Shown one piece after another: positions 44,818 through 53,245 of a stretch of DNA of 64,000 nucleotides (positions within the stretch are counted from its first letter, which is position 1; each line of letters starts with the position of its first letter). The stretch spans positions 124,001 to 188,000 of the forward strand of contig CANMUS010000003.1 of the NCBI GenBank assembly GCA_947501215.1, written 5' to 3'. The DNA is from an uncultured Erythrobacter sp. (GTDB lineage: Bacteria > Pseudomonadota > Alphaproteobacteria > Sphingomonadales > Sphingomonadaceae). A program made the position numbers and the translations under genes. The notes beneath the pieces were generated by a model. The model saw only the letters and a list, made by a program, of their open reading frames with translations. It was not told the DNA's origin and searched no databases.

Positions 44818-47039
44818 AAGCGAGCACTCTCCAAATCGCGCAGGCGTTCGTCGCGCTGGCGTCTGATTTCCTCGTAACGCTCCTCGGCCTCGATCTGGCG
44901 TTCTTCCGCCCGGCGACGTGCCTCTTCGATCGCTTGGTCGTCGATCCCGATCCCGTCTTCGCCGATCCGTATATCGATCGGAATGCCGTCGACCTCGGTC
45001 GAGAACACCGCCTCGCCGTCGCGAATCCGGATACGCGAATTGCCATCGCCCACCGGGATATCGCCGATGTCGGGCACATCGAGCGGCTCGACGGGCGTGC
45101 CCGGATCGCGCTGTTCGCGCGGCGCAGGCTGGCCGGTCGCCTGTACGCCGAGCGCGCGGTTCATGAAGTCCCGCCAGATGCGCGCCGGCAGGCCGCCGCC
45201 GGAAATCCCGTCGAGTGGAGAGTTGTCGTCGTTGCCGATCCACACGCCGACCACCAGATCTCCCGCATAGCCCACGAACAGCGCGTCGCGATTATCCTGC
45301 GTCGTGCCGGTCTTGCCGAAGTTCGGACCGCTCAGCATGGCCGCGCGGCCGGTACCTTCGTTGATCGCGGCCCGAAGCATCTGCTGCATATCATCCCGCG
45401 TCGATGACGAGAAACTGGATGGCCCGTCCCAGAGGTTCTCAAAGAACCCGCGCTCCGGCTTCGCGAAAGCGTGGGCCTCTGCCGGATAGGCATTGCCGGC
45501 CACGGCGGCATAGGCGGAGGTGAGTTCCAGCAGGCTCATCGTATTGGTACCCAGCGCCAAACTGGGATCGCCCTTGGCGAGCGGCGAGGTGACGCCGAGG
45601 TCGCGCGCCAGCTGGATCACCTTCTCGCTGCCGACCTCTTCGAACAGGCGCACGGCGGCGACATTGCTGGACTGCGCGAAAGCCTCTTCCAACGTCAGAC
45701 TCTCCGAATAGCGATCGCGAGAATTCTTCGGGCGATAGCTGCCCTGGGTGAAGGCGGTATTCGCGATACGATCGTCGGGGTCCCAACCGGCCCGCAAGGC
45801 AGCGAGATAGACGAACAGCTTGAAGGTCGATCCCGGCTGGCGCTTGGCCTGCGTCGCGCGATTGAACGGCGATTTCTCGTAATCCTTGCCGCCGATCATC
45901 GCCACGACTTCGCCATTGGGTCGCATCGCGACGAGCGCCACCTGCGCGGAGCCGAGCGGCGCACGGCTCGTCACATCGCGCGCGATCGCCTGGAGGCGGC
46001 TGTCGAGCGTGGTCGTCAGCGTTTGCCGGGCATAGCCCCCGTCGGCCTCCTTGCGCGCCTCGGGCAGCGCCCAGTCGGCGAAATAGGTGCCGGTCGGCAA
46101 GTCGCTCTTGAGCCGCACATCGAGCGATGGGGGCGTCATCCCACGCGCCTCGGCCTCGGTGATGTATCCCGCCGCCACCATCGATTTCACCACCAGGCCC
46201 ATGCGCTGTTCGGCGCGGTCGTAATGCTTGGTAGGGGCATAGCGGGACGGTGCCTGGAGCAGGCCCGCCAGCATGGCCGCCTGGTTGGGCTTGAGGTTTT
46301 CCGGCTTGCGGTAGAAATAGTGCATGCTGGCCGCGCGCAGGCCATAGACGTTGTCGCCGAAATACGCGTTCGAAAGGTAGCGTTCGAGGATCTCGTCCTT
46401 GGTCAGCCAGCTTTCGAGCCAGAAGGCAATCAACGCTTCGCGCGCCTTGCGGGTCAGCGTGCGTTCGGGCGTCAGGAAAGTGAACTTTGCAAGCTGCTGA
46501 GTAATCGTGCTGCCGCCACCTGTGCCGGTAAAGATTGCTCGCCCGATCCCGCGGGGATCGACGCCCCAATGGTCGTAGAAACGCCGGTCCTCGATCGCGA
46601 GGAAGGCCTCCACCACATGCGGCGGCAGGGCGTCCACGTCGACCGGCTCGTCCACGATAGCCCCGTTGCGGGCAATCGGCGTTCCGTCGGCAGCCAGCAA
46701 TGTGATCTGCGGCGGGGCAATCGGTTCGAGCGACTTGGAGAGCGGCGCGGTGATTGCCAGCCAACCGGCCAGCAGGATGAACAGGGCAATAAGGGCCAGC
46801 ATAATGCGCCCCGCCCACCAGCGCTTCCGGCGGCCGAGCCAATAGTCTCTTTGCCACCAGCGCAGCCGGCGGCGTTCTTCGGCTTCAAAAGCATGATCGA
46901 GACTGGAGAGCCGGTCGTCCCAATCGTCGTAAGGCGACTGGTCGTAATCGAACGCGTCATGCGTCGCGTAATAGCCGCTATGGCCCGACGGCTCGGGCTC
47001 GGCTTGCGGCCTGCGTCTGAAGGAATCGAATACGCCCAT
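44814..47039 (-). CDS. Class A penicillin-binding protein (PBP1A family) with charged C-terminal tail
   Basis: A 741-residue bifunctional peptidoglycan synthase. An acidic cytoplasmic N-terminus (1-72) and membrane helix (76-98) are followed by the GT51 glycosyltransferase (Glu150 in IEDRRFYDHWG, TGTGGGSTITQQ) and the transpeptidase (Ser404-TFK407, SSN 457-459, KTG 576-578). Residues 635-741 form an extra tail: a Pro-rich linker, a short strand region and a predicted coiled coil (about 702-738) full of Glu and Arg. The stop shares CTAG with the thioesterase gene. Confidence 0.93.
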   Translation of the reverse strand: MGVFDSFRRRPQAEPEPSGHSGYYATHDAFDYDQSPYDDWDDRLSSLDHAFEAEERRRLRWWQRDYWLGRRKRWWAGRIMLALIALFILLAGWLAITAPLSKSLEPIAPPQITLLAADGTPIARNGAIVDEPVDVDALPPHVVEAFLAIEDRRFYDHWGVDPRGIGRAIFTGTGGGSTITQQLAKFTFLTPERTLTRKAREALIAFWLESWLTKDEILERYLSNAYFGDNVYGLRAASMHYFYRKPENLKPNQAAMLAGLLQAPSRYAPTKHYDRAEQRMGLVVKSMVAAGYITEAEARGMTPPSLDVRLKSDLPTGTYFADWALPEARKEADGGYARQTLTTTLDSRLQAIARDVTSRAPLGSAQVALVAMRPNGEVVAMIGGKDYEKSPFNRATQAKRQPGSTFKLFVYLAALRAGWDPDDRIANTAFTQGSYRPKNSRDRYSESLTLEEAFAQSSNVAAVRLFEEVGSEKVIQLARDLGVTSPLAKGDPSLALGTNTMSLLELTSAYAAVAGNAYPAEAHAFAKPERGFFENLWDGPSSFSSSTRDDMQQMLRAAINEGTGRAAMLSGPNFGKTGTTQDNRDALFVGYAGDLVVGVWIGNDDNSPLDGISGGGLPARIWRDFMNRALGVQATGQPAPREQRDPGTPVEPLDVPDIGDIPVGDGNSRIRIRDGEAVFSTEVDGIPIDIRIGEDGIGIDDQAIEEARRRAEERQIEAEERYEEIRRQRDERLRDLESARF

Positions 47040-47088
47040 TGCCTACTGTATTAAACAAATAATACAGTTATGGATAGAGGGCGCAGGC

Positions 47089-48081
47089 TTAACCCTTGCC
47101 AACGACGCTTTCCGGCAGGTCCTCGCCGAAGACCCGCTGGTAATATTCCGCGACCAGCATCCGCTCTTCCTCGTCGCACTTGTTGAGGAAGGAGAGGCGG
47201 AAGGAAAAGCCGACGTCCTTGAAGATCGCATAATTCTGCGCCCAGGTGATCACGGTACGCGGGCTCATGACGGTCGAGATATCGCCGTTGATGAAGCCTT
47301 GGCGCGAAAGATCGGCGACCTTGATCATGTCCGCCAGCACCTTGGGATCGAGGTCAGGGTTCTTCGCCTCGACGATGTTCTGCTCGGTCTCGGCAGGCAG
47401 GTAGTTGAGGCCGACGACGATGTTCCAGCGGTCCATCTGACCCTGGTTGATCTGCTGCGTGCCGTGATAAAGCCCGCTCGTATCGCCGAGGCCGACCGTG
47501 TTCGCGGTGGAGAACAGGCGGAAGTTGGCATCGGGGCGGATCACGCGGTTCTGGTCGAGCAGGGTCAGTTTGCCCTGCTGCTCCAGCACGCGCTGGATCA
47601 CGAACATCACGTCCGGACGGCCGGCGTCGTATTCGTCGAACACCAGCGCCACCGGATGCTGCAAGGCCCAAGGCAACAGGCCTTCGCGGAATTCGGTCAC
47701 CTGCAAGCCATCGCGCAGCACGATCGCGTCGCGCCCGACAAGGTCGATACGGCTGATATGCGCGTCAAGATTGATGCGGATGCACGGCCAATTGAGGCGC
47801 GCGGCAACCTGTTCGATATGCGTGGATTTTCCGGTGCCGTGATAGCCCTGGACCATCACCCGGCGGTCGTGGGCGAAACCGGCCAGGATGGCGAGCGTGG
47901 TGTCCGGATCGAACACGTAATTCTCGTCGAGATCCGGCGTGCGCTCGTCCGGCTTGGAGAAGGCCGGGACTTTCCAGTCGATATCGATCCCGAAGGTTTC
48001 GCGCACATCGACTTCAGTGTCGGGCGCGGAAAGCACCGTCTTGGCGGCGGCATCGAAGCTCTTGTCGGTCATGTCGTTCAT
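47089..48081 (-). CDS. cobS: Cobaltochelatase subunit CobS (AAA+ ATPase)
   Basis: A 330-residue AAA+ protein. The N-terminal CobS domain ([26 protein letters not shown]-type) precedes Walker [10 protein letters not shown] (79-87) and Walker B ALVFDEYD (Asp149, Glu150). With CobT it forms the chaperone part of aerobic cobaltochelatase. cobT, normally the next gene, is absent: the downstream neighbour, 49 bases away, is the penicillin-binding protein. Met4 (48072) is an alternative start. Confidence 0.93.
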   Translation of the reverse strand: MNDMTDKSFDAAAKTVLSAPDTEVDVRETFGIDIDWKVPAFSKPDERTPDLDENYVFDPDTTLAILAGFAHDRRVMVQGYHGTGKSTHIEQVAARLNWPCIRINLDAHISRIDLVGRDAIVLRDGLQVTEFREGLLPWALQHPVALVFDEYDAGRPDVMFVIQRVLEQQGKLTLLDQNRVIRPDANFRLFSTANTVGLGDTSGLYHGTQQINQGQMDRWNIVVGLNYLPAETEQNIVEAKNPDLDPKVLADMIKVADLSRQGFINGDISTVMSPRTVITWAQNYAIFKDVGFSFRLSFLNKCDEEERMLVAEYYQRVFGEDLPESVVGKG

Positions 48082-48136
48082 CGCCTGCGCGACCTAGGCA
48101 TTTATATCCGCTGCGCCAAGCCTATATTGGCTGGCG

Positions 48137-48982
48137 ATGCCGCAAGACCCCCTTTCAGAGAAGCTGCGCCTCAAACTGGTGGAGCGGGTACGCGGCGTGT
48201 TCAACGATGTCGAAGGCGGCGAGCAGCCGGTGCCGGTTTCGGACGAGGCATTGTTCGAGAAGGATTCGCCGATCCGCCTGGTGCATGCGGACATCGTCGG
48301 CATGATGGTTGGCGGCATTCGCGGTCTGCTGCTGCAGATGCTGCACCCCCACGCGCTACAGGGCGTGCTCGACCATTCGAATTTCCGGGCCGACATGCAC
48401 GGGCGCCTGCGCCGCACCGCGCGCTTCATCGCCGTCACCACCTTCGGTCACCGCGACGACGCCATGGCGGCGATCGAGCGGGTCAATCGCATCCACGCAA
48501 AGGTCGGCGGCACGCTGCCCGACGGAACGCCCTATGAGGCGACCAACCCGCGTACTCTCGCCTGGGTTCATGCCGCAGAGGCGACCAGCTTCCTCGCCGG
48601 CTACCTGCGCCACGTCCGCCCCGACATGCCGGGCAGCGAGCAGGACGAATATTATCGCCAGTTCGCCGTCATCGCCCGCGCGCTGGGAGCCGATCCGGTG
48701 CCGCTGGACCGGCGCCAGGCGCAGGCGCTGTTCCGCGAACTGCGCGGCGACTTGCAGACCTCGCCAGCGGCGCGAGAAGTGGCGCAACTGGTATTGACCC
48801 AAAAGCCCGATGGTTCGCCGCCGGCGGTTCAGGCGATGCTGGGTGCAGAAGCAGTCGCGCTCCTGCCGCCCTTCGCCCGCTCCATGCTCGGCCTGGAGCG
48901 GCCCGGTCTCGCCAGCATCCCCGCACGAGCCGCGACCTGGGGCATGGGCCGGACATTGCGCTGGGCGTTCCGACAGGGCTAG
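48137..48982 (+). CDS. Oxygenase MpaB family protein (DUF2236)
   Basis: A 281-residue protein with the DUF2236 layout: SPIRLVHADIVGMMVGGIRGLLLQMLHPHALQGVLDHS-type start, RLRRTARFIAVTTFG, RVNRIHAKVGG and WVHAAEATSFLAGY with conserved His and Arg. Fungal MpaB and bacterial latex-clearing relatives are heme oxygenases, but most bacterial members are uncharacterised. It is divergent from cobS and convergent with the HxlR gene, with a shared CTAG stop. Confidence 0.85.
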   Translation: MPQDPLSEKLRLKLVERVRGVFNDVEGGEQPVPVSDEALFEKDSPIRLVHADIVGMMVGGIRGLLLQMLHPHALQGVLDHSNFRADMHGRLRRTARFIAVTTFGHRDDAMAAIERVNRIHAKVGGTLPDGTPYEATNPRTLAWVHAAEATSFLAGYLRHVRPDMPGSEQDEYYRQFAVIARALGADPVPLDRRQAQALFRELRGDLQTSPAAREVAQLVLTQKPDGSPPAVQAMLGAEAVALLPPFARSMLGLERPGLASIPARAATWGMGRTLRWAFRQG

Positions 48983-49674
48983 GCGAGCTTGTCCGGCAGC
49001 TCGAAGATATCGGCATAGGCGAGCGCGCGCTCGCGATCCCCCTCAATGACAAGTCCCGCCTCGTCCTCGAGCTGCGAGACCGGAACCCCGGCGTACAGCA
49101 TAGCGGCCATGACCGGTGCAGCAGGAGCGCGAAAAACCGCATCCGCCTCTCGCAGCTCGCCCCGCGAGATTTGAAGCGCGCCCTTACGCAGCGTCGCGAT
49201 GAATTGCTCGCCCGCGAAGTCGAACCCGATCTCCGAATCCATGCCTTGCGCCTTCTCCTGATCGAACATGGTGCGCATCGATAGCATCAGCGAGACCGGC
49301 GACAGTGGCAACGTCGGATCGTGCTGCGCGGACATTGCGGCCCATCGACCGAGTTCCTGTATCAGTGGCTCGGCCGCATATCCCCACTCGGAAAGTTCGT
49401 AGACCTGAGCGGAAACGGGTGGCGGGAGCTTGCGCCTTTTCAGGACCCCCGCATCTGACAGGCCAGCCAGCCGCTCGGTCAGAACCTTGGCCGATACGCC
49501 GGGCAGGCTGGCACGCAGATCCGAGAAGCGCCGCGAGCCAAACATCAGTTCACGGATGATGAGCAGCGACCAGCGCTCACCGATGAGTTCCATCGCGAAG
49601 GCCGTCCCGCAAGCATCGTCATACCAGCGACCATGAATGCCCAGACCCGGATTAGTTTCTTTTGGTAACTTCAT
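48979..49674 (-). CDS. HxlR-family regulator with C-terminal SCP2-like domain
   Basis: A 231-residue protein. Residues 1-115 form an HxlR winged helix (CGTAFAMELIGERWSLLIIRELMFGSRRFSDL) with Cys22 near the usual redox-sensing position. Residues 125-231 resemble the SCP2/alkyl-sulfatase C-terminal hydrophobic-pocket domain (FDFAGEQFIATLRKGALQISRGE), which may bind a lipophilic ligand. Two operator-like repeats flank its start codon, in the gap shared with the divergent DUF1428 gene, so it likely regulates both. Confidence 0.88.
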   Translation of the reverse strand: MKLPKETNPGLGIHGRWYDDACGTAFAMELIGERWSLLIIRELMFGSRRFSDLRASLPGVSAKVLTERLAGLSDAGVLKRRKLPPPVSAQVYELSEWGYAAEPLIQELGRWAAMSAQHDPTLPLSPVSLMLSMRTMFDQEKAQGMDSEIGFDFAGEQFIATLRKGALQISRGELREADAVFRAPAAPVMAAMLYAGVPVSQLEDEAGLVIEGDRERALAYADIFELPDKLA

Positions 49675-49690
49675 TGTTGCTTTTTGTAAC
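49655..49690. promoter_or_regulatory. Tandem HxlR-type operators around the regulator's start codon
   Basis: GTTTCTTTTGGTAAC (49655-49669) and GTTGCTTTTTGTAAC (49676-49690) are two 15-bp imperfect palindromes of the form GTTNC-N5-GTAAC. They are spaced 21 bp apart, two helical turns, so dimers would bind on one face of the DNA. The first lies in codons 2-7 of hxlR, the second just upstream of its ATG. The DUF1428 gene starts 68 bases to the right. Confidence 0.65.
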
Positions 49691-49757
49691 TCAAAGGAGG
49701 ATGTCTGGCAAATGGCGAGCCGCAGCCGGCTCGCTTGTTGGATGAGGAGAGTTTTGA

Positions 49758-50120
49758 ATGACCTATGTCAGCGGCTTCGTGCAGCCAGTGCCCGACAGCA
49801 ACCGAAAGGCGTACATCGCCGCAGCCGAGGCCGGCTGGGTACTCTTCAAGGAGTACGGCGCCTTGTCGATGATGGAAAATTGGGGCGACGATGTTCCCGA
49901 GGGAAAGCAGACCGACCTTCGCCGGGCCGTCTCTCTCGACGAGGGAGAAAGCGTGGTCTTCAGTTGGATCGTCTGGCCCGACAGGGCGACGGCCGACGCC
50001 TGTTTCGCCACGATGGAAACGGACGAGCGCTGGCAAAAGCTCGACATGCCGTTCGACGGCAAGCGCATGATCTTCGGCGGATTCGAAACAATTTTTTCCG
50101 CGGCTACGATGGAAACGTGA
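49758..50120 (+). CDS. DUF1428 family protein
   Basis: A 120-residue protein with dimeric ferredoxin-like fold features. MTYVSGFVQPVPDSNRKAYIAAAEAGWVLFKEYGAL, ENWGDDVPEG and DGKRMIFGGFETIF are the family's conserved blocks (E. coli YbaA relatives). The function is unknown. A GAGGAG site lies 8 bases before the ATG. It is divergent from the HxlR gene and probably its target. Confidence 0.9.
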   Translation: MTYVSGFVQPVPDSNRKAYIAAAEAGWVLFKEYGALSMMENWGDDVPEGKQTDLRRAVSLDEGESVVFSWIVWPDRATADACFATMETDERWQKLDMPFDGKRMIFGGFETIFSAATMET

Positions 50121-50252
50121 GCGAAAACTGCTCACGTTTGCTCCGCCAGTCCCGGTGAGGCCCACCCAAATCGCGCGATGCGAAGCCTATGCCAATGACA
50201 TCGACTTTATCGCGCAATCACGAGCGAACGACTGATTTCAAGGATGCCTGCC

Positions 50253-50693
50253 ATGCACAAACTCTCGATCACCCGCAGCATTCACGCCGCCCCCGAGAAG
50301 GTGTGGGATGTCCTCGCCAACCGGCAGGAAGAATGGTGGTGTGCCAAGCCCTGGACGATCGAAATGATCGCGCAGGAGAGGCGTCCCGGAGGGCGCAGCG
50401 CGATGATCATGCGCGGCCCCCAAGGCGAGGAACTGCCGCAGGAGGGCATTTTCCTCGCATGGGACGAGGGCCGTCGCTTCGTGACGACCGACGCCGTAAA
50501 ATCTGACTTCGAACCCTCCGATCTCTTCATGATCGGGATTTGGGAGATCGAGGCCGATGGTGACGGCACCCGCTACACCGCCCGCGCCCGCCACTGGACG
50601 GAAGACGCGATGAAGCAGCATGCGGACATGGGCTTCGAGGAAGGCAGGGGTGCCTGCGCGGACCAGCTCAAGGCGCTGTGCGAAGCGGACTGA
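50253..50693 (+). CDS. SRPBCC (AHSA1/START-like) family protein
   Basis: A 146-residue protein with the helix-grip fold of AHSA1-like proteins: SITRSIHAAPEKVWDVLA at the start and a long C-terminal helix (DAMKQHADMGFEEGRGACADQLKALCE). The ATG at 50253 is preferred to 50244 because AAGGA lies 8 bases before it. Members bind hydrophobic ligands and often pair with ArsR or DUF1428 genes. Its stop TGA directly abuts the convergent J-domain stop. Confidence 0.85.
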   Translation: MHKLSITRSIHAAPEKVWDVLANRQEEWWCAKPWTIEMIAQERRPGGRSAMIMRGPQGEELPQEGIFLAWDEGRRFVTTDAVKSDFEPSDLFMIGIWEIEADGDGTRYTARARHWTEDAMKQHADMGFEEGRGACADQLKALCEAD

Positions 50694-51287
50694 TCAGACG
50701 ATTGCGCGCGATTTCCTGAGCAGCTGGTAGGCTTCAACCACCCGCCCCAATCGCGCTTCGTGGCGTCGGTCCCCGCCGTTACGGTCCGGGTGATAACGGC
50801 GCACCAGTTCGGAATAGCGGCGACGTAGCCGTTGTCGGTCGATATTCGTGCCGAGGCCCATCGTCTCCAGCGCCTCGGCCTCCTCGCGGCTGAAGCGCCC
50901 ATCCATCGCCATCTCCGCTTCGCGCCGGGCGCGGCTGCGGATGCCTGCGGCCCGCGCGGAGATCGCGTCCAGTGGGTCGTCGTAATCGGCCCAGCGCGGC
51001 ATTCCGTCGACACCGGCGGTCGGGCGATACGCCGGTTGTTCCGTCCGCCAGCCCGCGCCCGGAGCCTGCGCGTGGTATATTTCCTCCGCGCTCATGCCCT
51101 CGAACCAGTCGTATCCCGCGTTGAATTCGCGCACGTGGTCGAGGCACAGCCATTGCCACTCGCCCGGACCGTCGAAGCCATGCCCGCGGCCACCGGGGGC
51201 GCGAAATTCGCCGGCCTCTTCGCAAGTAGGGTGGGCGCAGACCCTGCCGGTATCTTCGTATCGTCCGTGGAACCTCGTCTGGCGCAT
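50694..51287 (-). CDS. J-domain protein (DnaJ-like co-chaperone)
   Basis: A 197-residue protein. The C-terminal 55 residues are a J domain with the HPD motif in SELVRRYHPDRNGG, which stimulates Hsp70 ATPase. The N-terminal part carries CAHPTCEEAGEFRAP and WLCLDHVREFNAGYDWFEGM, a Cys/His-containing region typical of an alphaproteobacterial DnaJ-like family found beside bolA and cobS. The start at 51287 places 60 bases between it and the divergent bolA. Confidence 0.88.
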   Translation of the reverse strand: MRQTRFHGRYEDTGRVCAHPTCEEAGEFRAPGGRGHGFDGPGEWQWLCLDHVREFNAGYDWFEGMSAEEIYHAQAPGAGWRTEQPAYRPTAGVDGMPRWADYDDPLDAISARAAGIRSRARREAEMAMDGRFSREEAEALETMGLGTNIDRQRLRRRYSELVRRYHPDRNGGDRRHEARLGRVVEAYQLLRKSRAIV

Positions 51288-51347
51288 TCGTTGTAGAATG
51301 GGGAGCAATGCTCGCCATGCAAACCCCGCAAGAGGAGAAATTGCCCA

Positions 51348-51620
51348 ATGGCCGGACAGGTACAGCAGGAAATGGAAGCGCTTCTTACCGAGGCTTTCGA
51401 GCCCACGCGCCTCGAAGTGATTAACGACAGCGCCAAGCACCACGGCCACGCGGGTGACGACGGCAGCGGCGAATCGCACTTTACCATCGTCATCGAGGCT
51501 GCGGCCTTCGCCGAGAAGTCCCGGCTCGAACGCCAACGGATGGTCAACAAAGCGCTCGGCGACATTCCGGGTAAGCGGGTGCATGCGCTCGCCATCCAGG
51601 CATCGGCGCCGACGCCATGA
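51348..51620 (+). CDS. bolA: BolA family protein
   Basis: A 90-residue protein with the BolA class II KH-like fold: LEVINDSAKHHGHAG, SHFTIVIEAAAF, RQRMVNKALGD and VHALAIQASAP. BolA proteins share a [2Fe-2S] cluster with monothiol glutaredoxins and act in iron and stress regulation. His31-His32 and the C-terminal His are candidate cluster ligands. It is the first gene of a five-gene operon; the GST gene overlaps its stop by 4 bases. Confidence 0.95.
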   Translation: MAGQVQQEMEALLTEAFEPTRLEVINDSAKHHGHAGDDGSGESHFTIVIEAAAFAEKSRLERQRMVNKALGDIPGKRVHALAIQASAPTP

Positions 51621-52348
51621 CGTCGCCCGCCTACGACCTCTGGTATTGGCCATCGATCCAGGGACGTGGCGAATTCGTGCGCCTGTTCTTGGCAGCCGCC
51701 GGGATTACATACCGCGACCGGGCGCGAACCGGCGATGCGCAGGCGCTGGTCGAGGATATGGAGGCGCGCGAAAAGAGTGGCCAGTTCGCGCCCTATGCGC
51801 CGCCCTATCTCGTCGAGCGGGAGAGTGGCTTCGCGATCGCTCAGGTCGCGCATGTCCTAGCCTGGCTGACCGACAGGCACGATCTGGGCACCGGCGATGC
51901 GGCGACCGATCTCCACCTGATCCAGTTGCAGCTCACGATCACGGACATCGTCGCCGAGGTGCACGACACCCATCACCCGGTGGCGAGCGGCTTGTATTTC
52001 GACGACCAAAAGGATGCGGCAAAGCGTGCCGCCAAGGCATTTCGCGAAGAGCGCATTCCGAAATATCTCGATCATTTCGAAGCGGCCCTGTCCGTCAAAC
52101 CAGGACCTTTCATGGCGGGCGCAAAATGGAGCCACGTCGACACCTCGCTGTTCCAGCTGGTCGAAGGTCTACGCTATGCTTTCCCGCTCCGGATGGCCGC
52201 CGCCAGCGACGACTACCCAAAGCTCATCGCCTGCCGCGACGCGGTGGCAGAAATCGAAGGCGTCGCGAGCTATCTGGACAGCGAGGCGCGTATCCCCTTC
52301 AATGAGGATGGCATCTTCCGCCATTACGAGGAGCTGGATGACGCATGA
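51617..52348 (+). CDS. Glutathione S-transferase family protein
   Basis: A 243-residue protein with an N-terminal thioredoxin-like domain (YDLWYWPSIQGRGEFVRLFLAAAGI, APPYLVERESGFAIAQVAHVLAWL) and a helical C-terminal domain (about 90-215). The pattern is close to eukaryote-like sigma/prostaglandin-D-synthase type GSTs, with Tyr10 a plausible thiol-activating residue. Targets are unknown. It overlaps bolA and pirin by 4 bases at each end. Confidence 0.88.
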   Translation: MTSPAYDLWYWPSIQGRGEFVRLFLAAAGITYRDRARTGDAQALVEDMEAREKSGQFAPYAPPYLVERESGFAIAQVAHVLAWLTDRHDLGTGDAATDLHLIQLQLTITDIVAEVHDTHHPVASGLYFDDQKDAAKRAAKAFREERIPKYLDHFEAALSVKPGPFMAGAKWSHVDTSLFQLVEGLRYAFPLRMAAASDDYPKLIACRDAVAEIEGVASYLDSEARIPFNEDGIFRHYEELDDA

Positions 52349-53235
52349 GCCAGATCACCGAGACGCTGACCCCAACCACCCACGATCTCGGCCAGTTTCA
52401 AGTGCGCCGCGTGCTTCCGGCGAAGGCACGATCGATGGTCGGCCCTTTCATTTTCGTCGACCAGTTCGGGCCGGCGCAGCTCGATCTCGGCAGCGGGATG
52501 GACGTGCGCCCCCATCCGCATATCAACCTCGCGACGGTAACTTGGTTGTTCGAAGGCGCGATCGACCATCGCGACAGCATCGGCAGTTTCTCGACCATCC
52601 GGCCGGGGCAGGTGAATTTGATGACGGCGGGCAAGGGGATCGTTCATTCGGAACGCTCGCCCGCAGAGGAGCGCCGCGCAGGACCGAAGCTCTACGGCAT
52701 GCAGACCTGGCTCGCCCTGCCCGACGGGCGCGAGGAGATCGATCCGGCTTTCGAAGCGGTGAAGGATCTTCCCGTGATCGAGGACGGCCGCGCGAAGGCC
52801 GTGGTGATCATGGGCGAATTGTGGGGCGAACGCGCTGCGACCACGACCTACGCCGACACGATTTATGCGGAAATCGTGCTCGCAGCAGGCGGCGCGATTC
52901 CCATCGAGGACGAGGCGGACGAACGCGCCGTCATGCTGGTGGGAGGCGAGGCGGAGCTTGACGGGCACAAGCTCGAGAAGTTTGCGCTTAATGTTTTGCA
53001 GCCGGGGCGCGATATGACCCTCGAAAGCAAGTCCAGCGGGCGGGTCATGCTGCTCGGTGGCGAGGCGTTCGAAACGCAACGTCATGCGTGGTGGAACTTC
53101 GTCAGCTCCAGCCGCGACCGTATTCAGCAAGCCAAGGAAGACTGGCGCGAAGGACGCTTCGCCGACGTGCCGGGCGATAGCGAAGAGCGAATCCCGCTGC
53201 CCGATGGCGCACCCAAAACCGTAACCTATCCTTGA
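52345..53235 (+). CDS. Pirin family protein
   Basis: A 296-residue bicupin. GPFIFVDQFGP, DVRPHPHINLATVTWLFEG and MTAGKGIVHSER supply the N-terminal cupin metal site (two His, one more His and a Glu). Human and bacterial pirins have quercetinase-type dioxygenase or regulatory roles; neither can be chosen here. It overlaps the GST gene and is followed by the SDR gene after 10 bases. Confidence 0.92.
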   Translation: MSQITETLTPTTHDLGQFQVRRVLPAKARSMVGPFIFVDQFGPAQLDLGSGMDVRPHPHINLATVTWLFEGAIDHRDSIGSFSTIRPGQVNLMTAGKGIVHSERSPAEERRAGPKLYGMQTWLALPDGREEIDPAFEAVKDLPVIEDGRAKAVVIMGELWGERAATTTYADTIYAEIVLAAGGAIPIEDEADERAVMLVGGEAELDGHKLEKFALNVLQPGRDMTLESKSSGRVMLLGGEAFETQRHAWWNFVSSSRDRIQQAKEDWREGRFADVPGDSEERIPLPDGAPKTVTYP

Positions 53236-53245
53236 GGGGGATCAT

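Noticed and set aside
45471-47054. A 527-codon plus-strand frame opposite the penicillin-binding protein
   Set aside because: The minus strand encodes both GT51 and transpeptidase motifs; the plus frame shows none.
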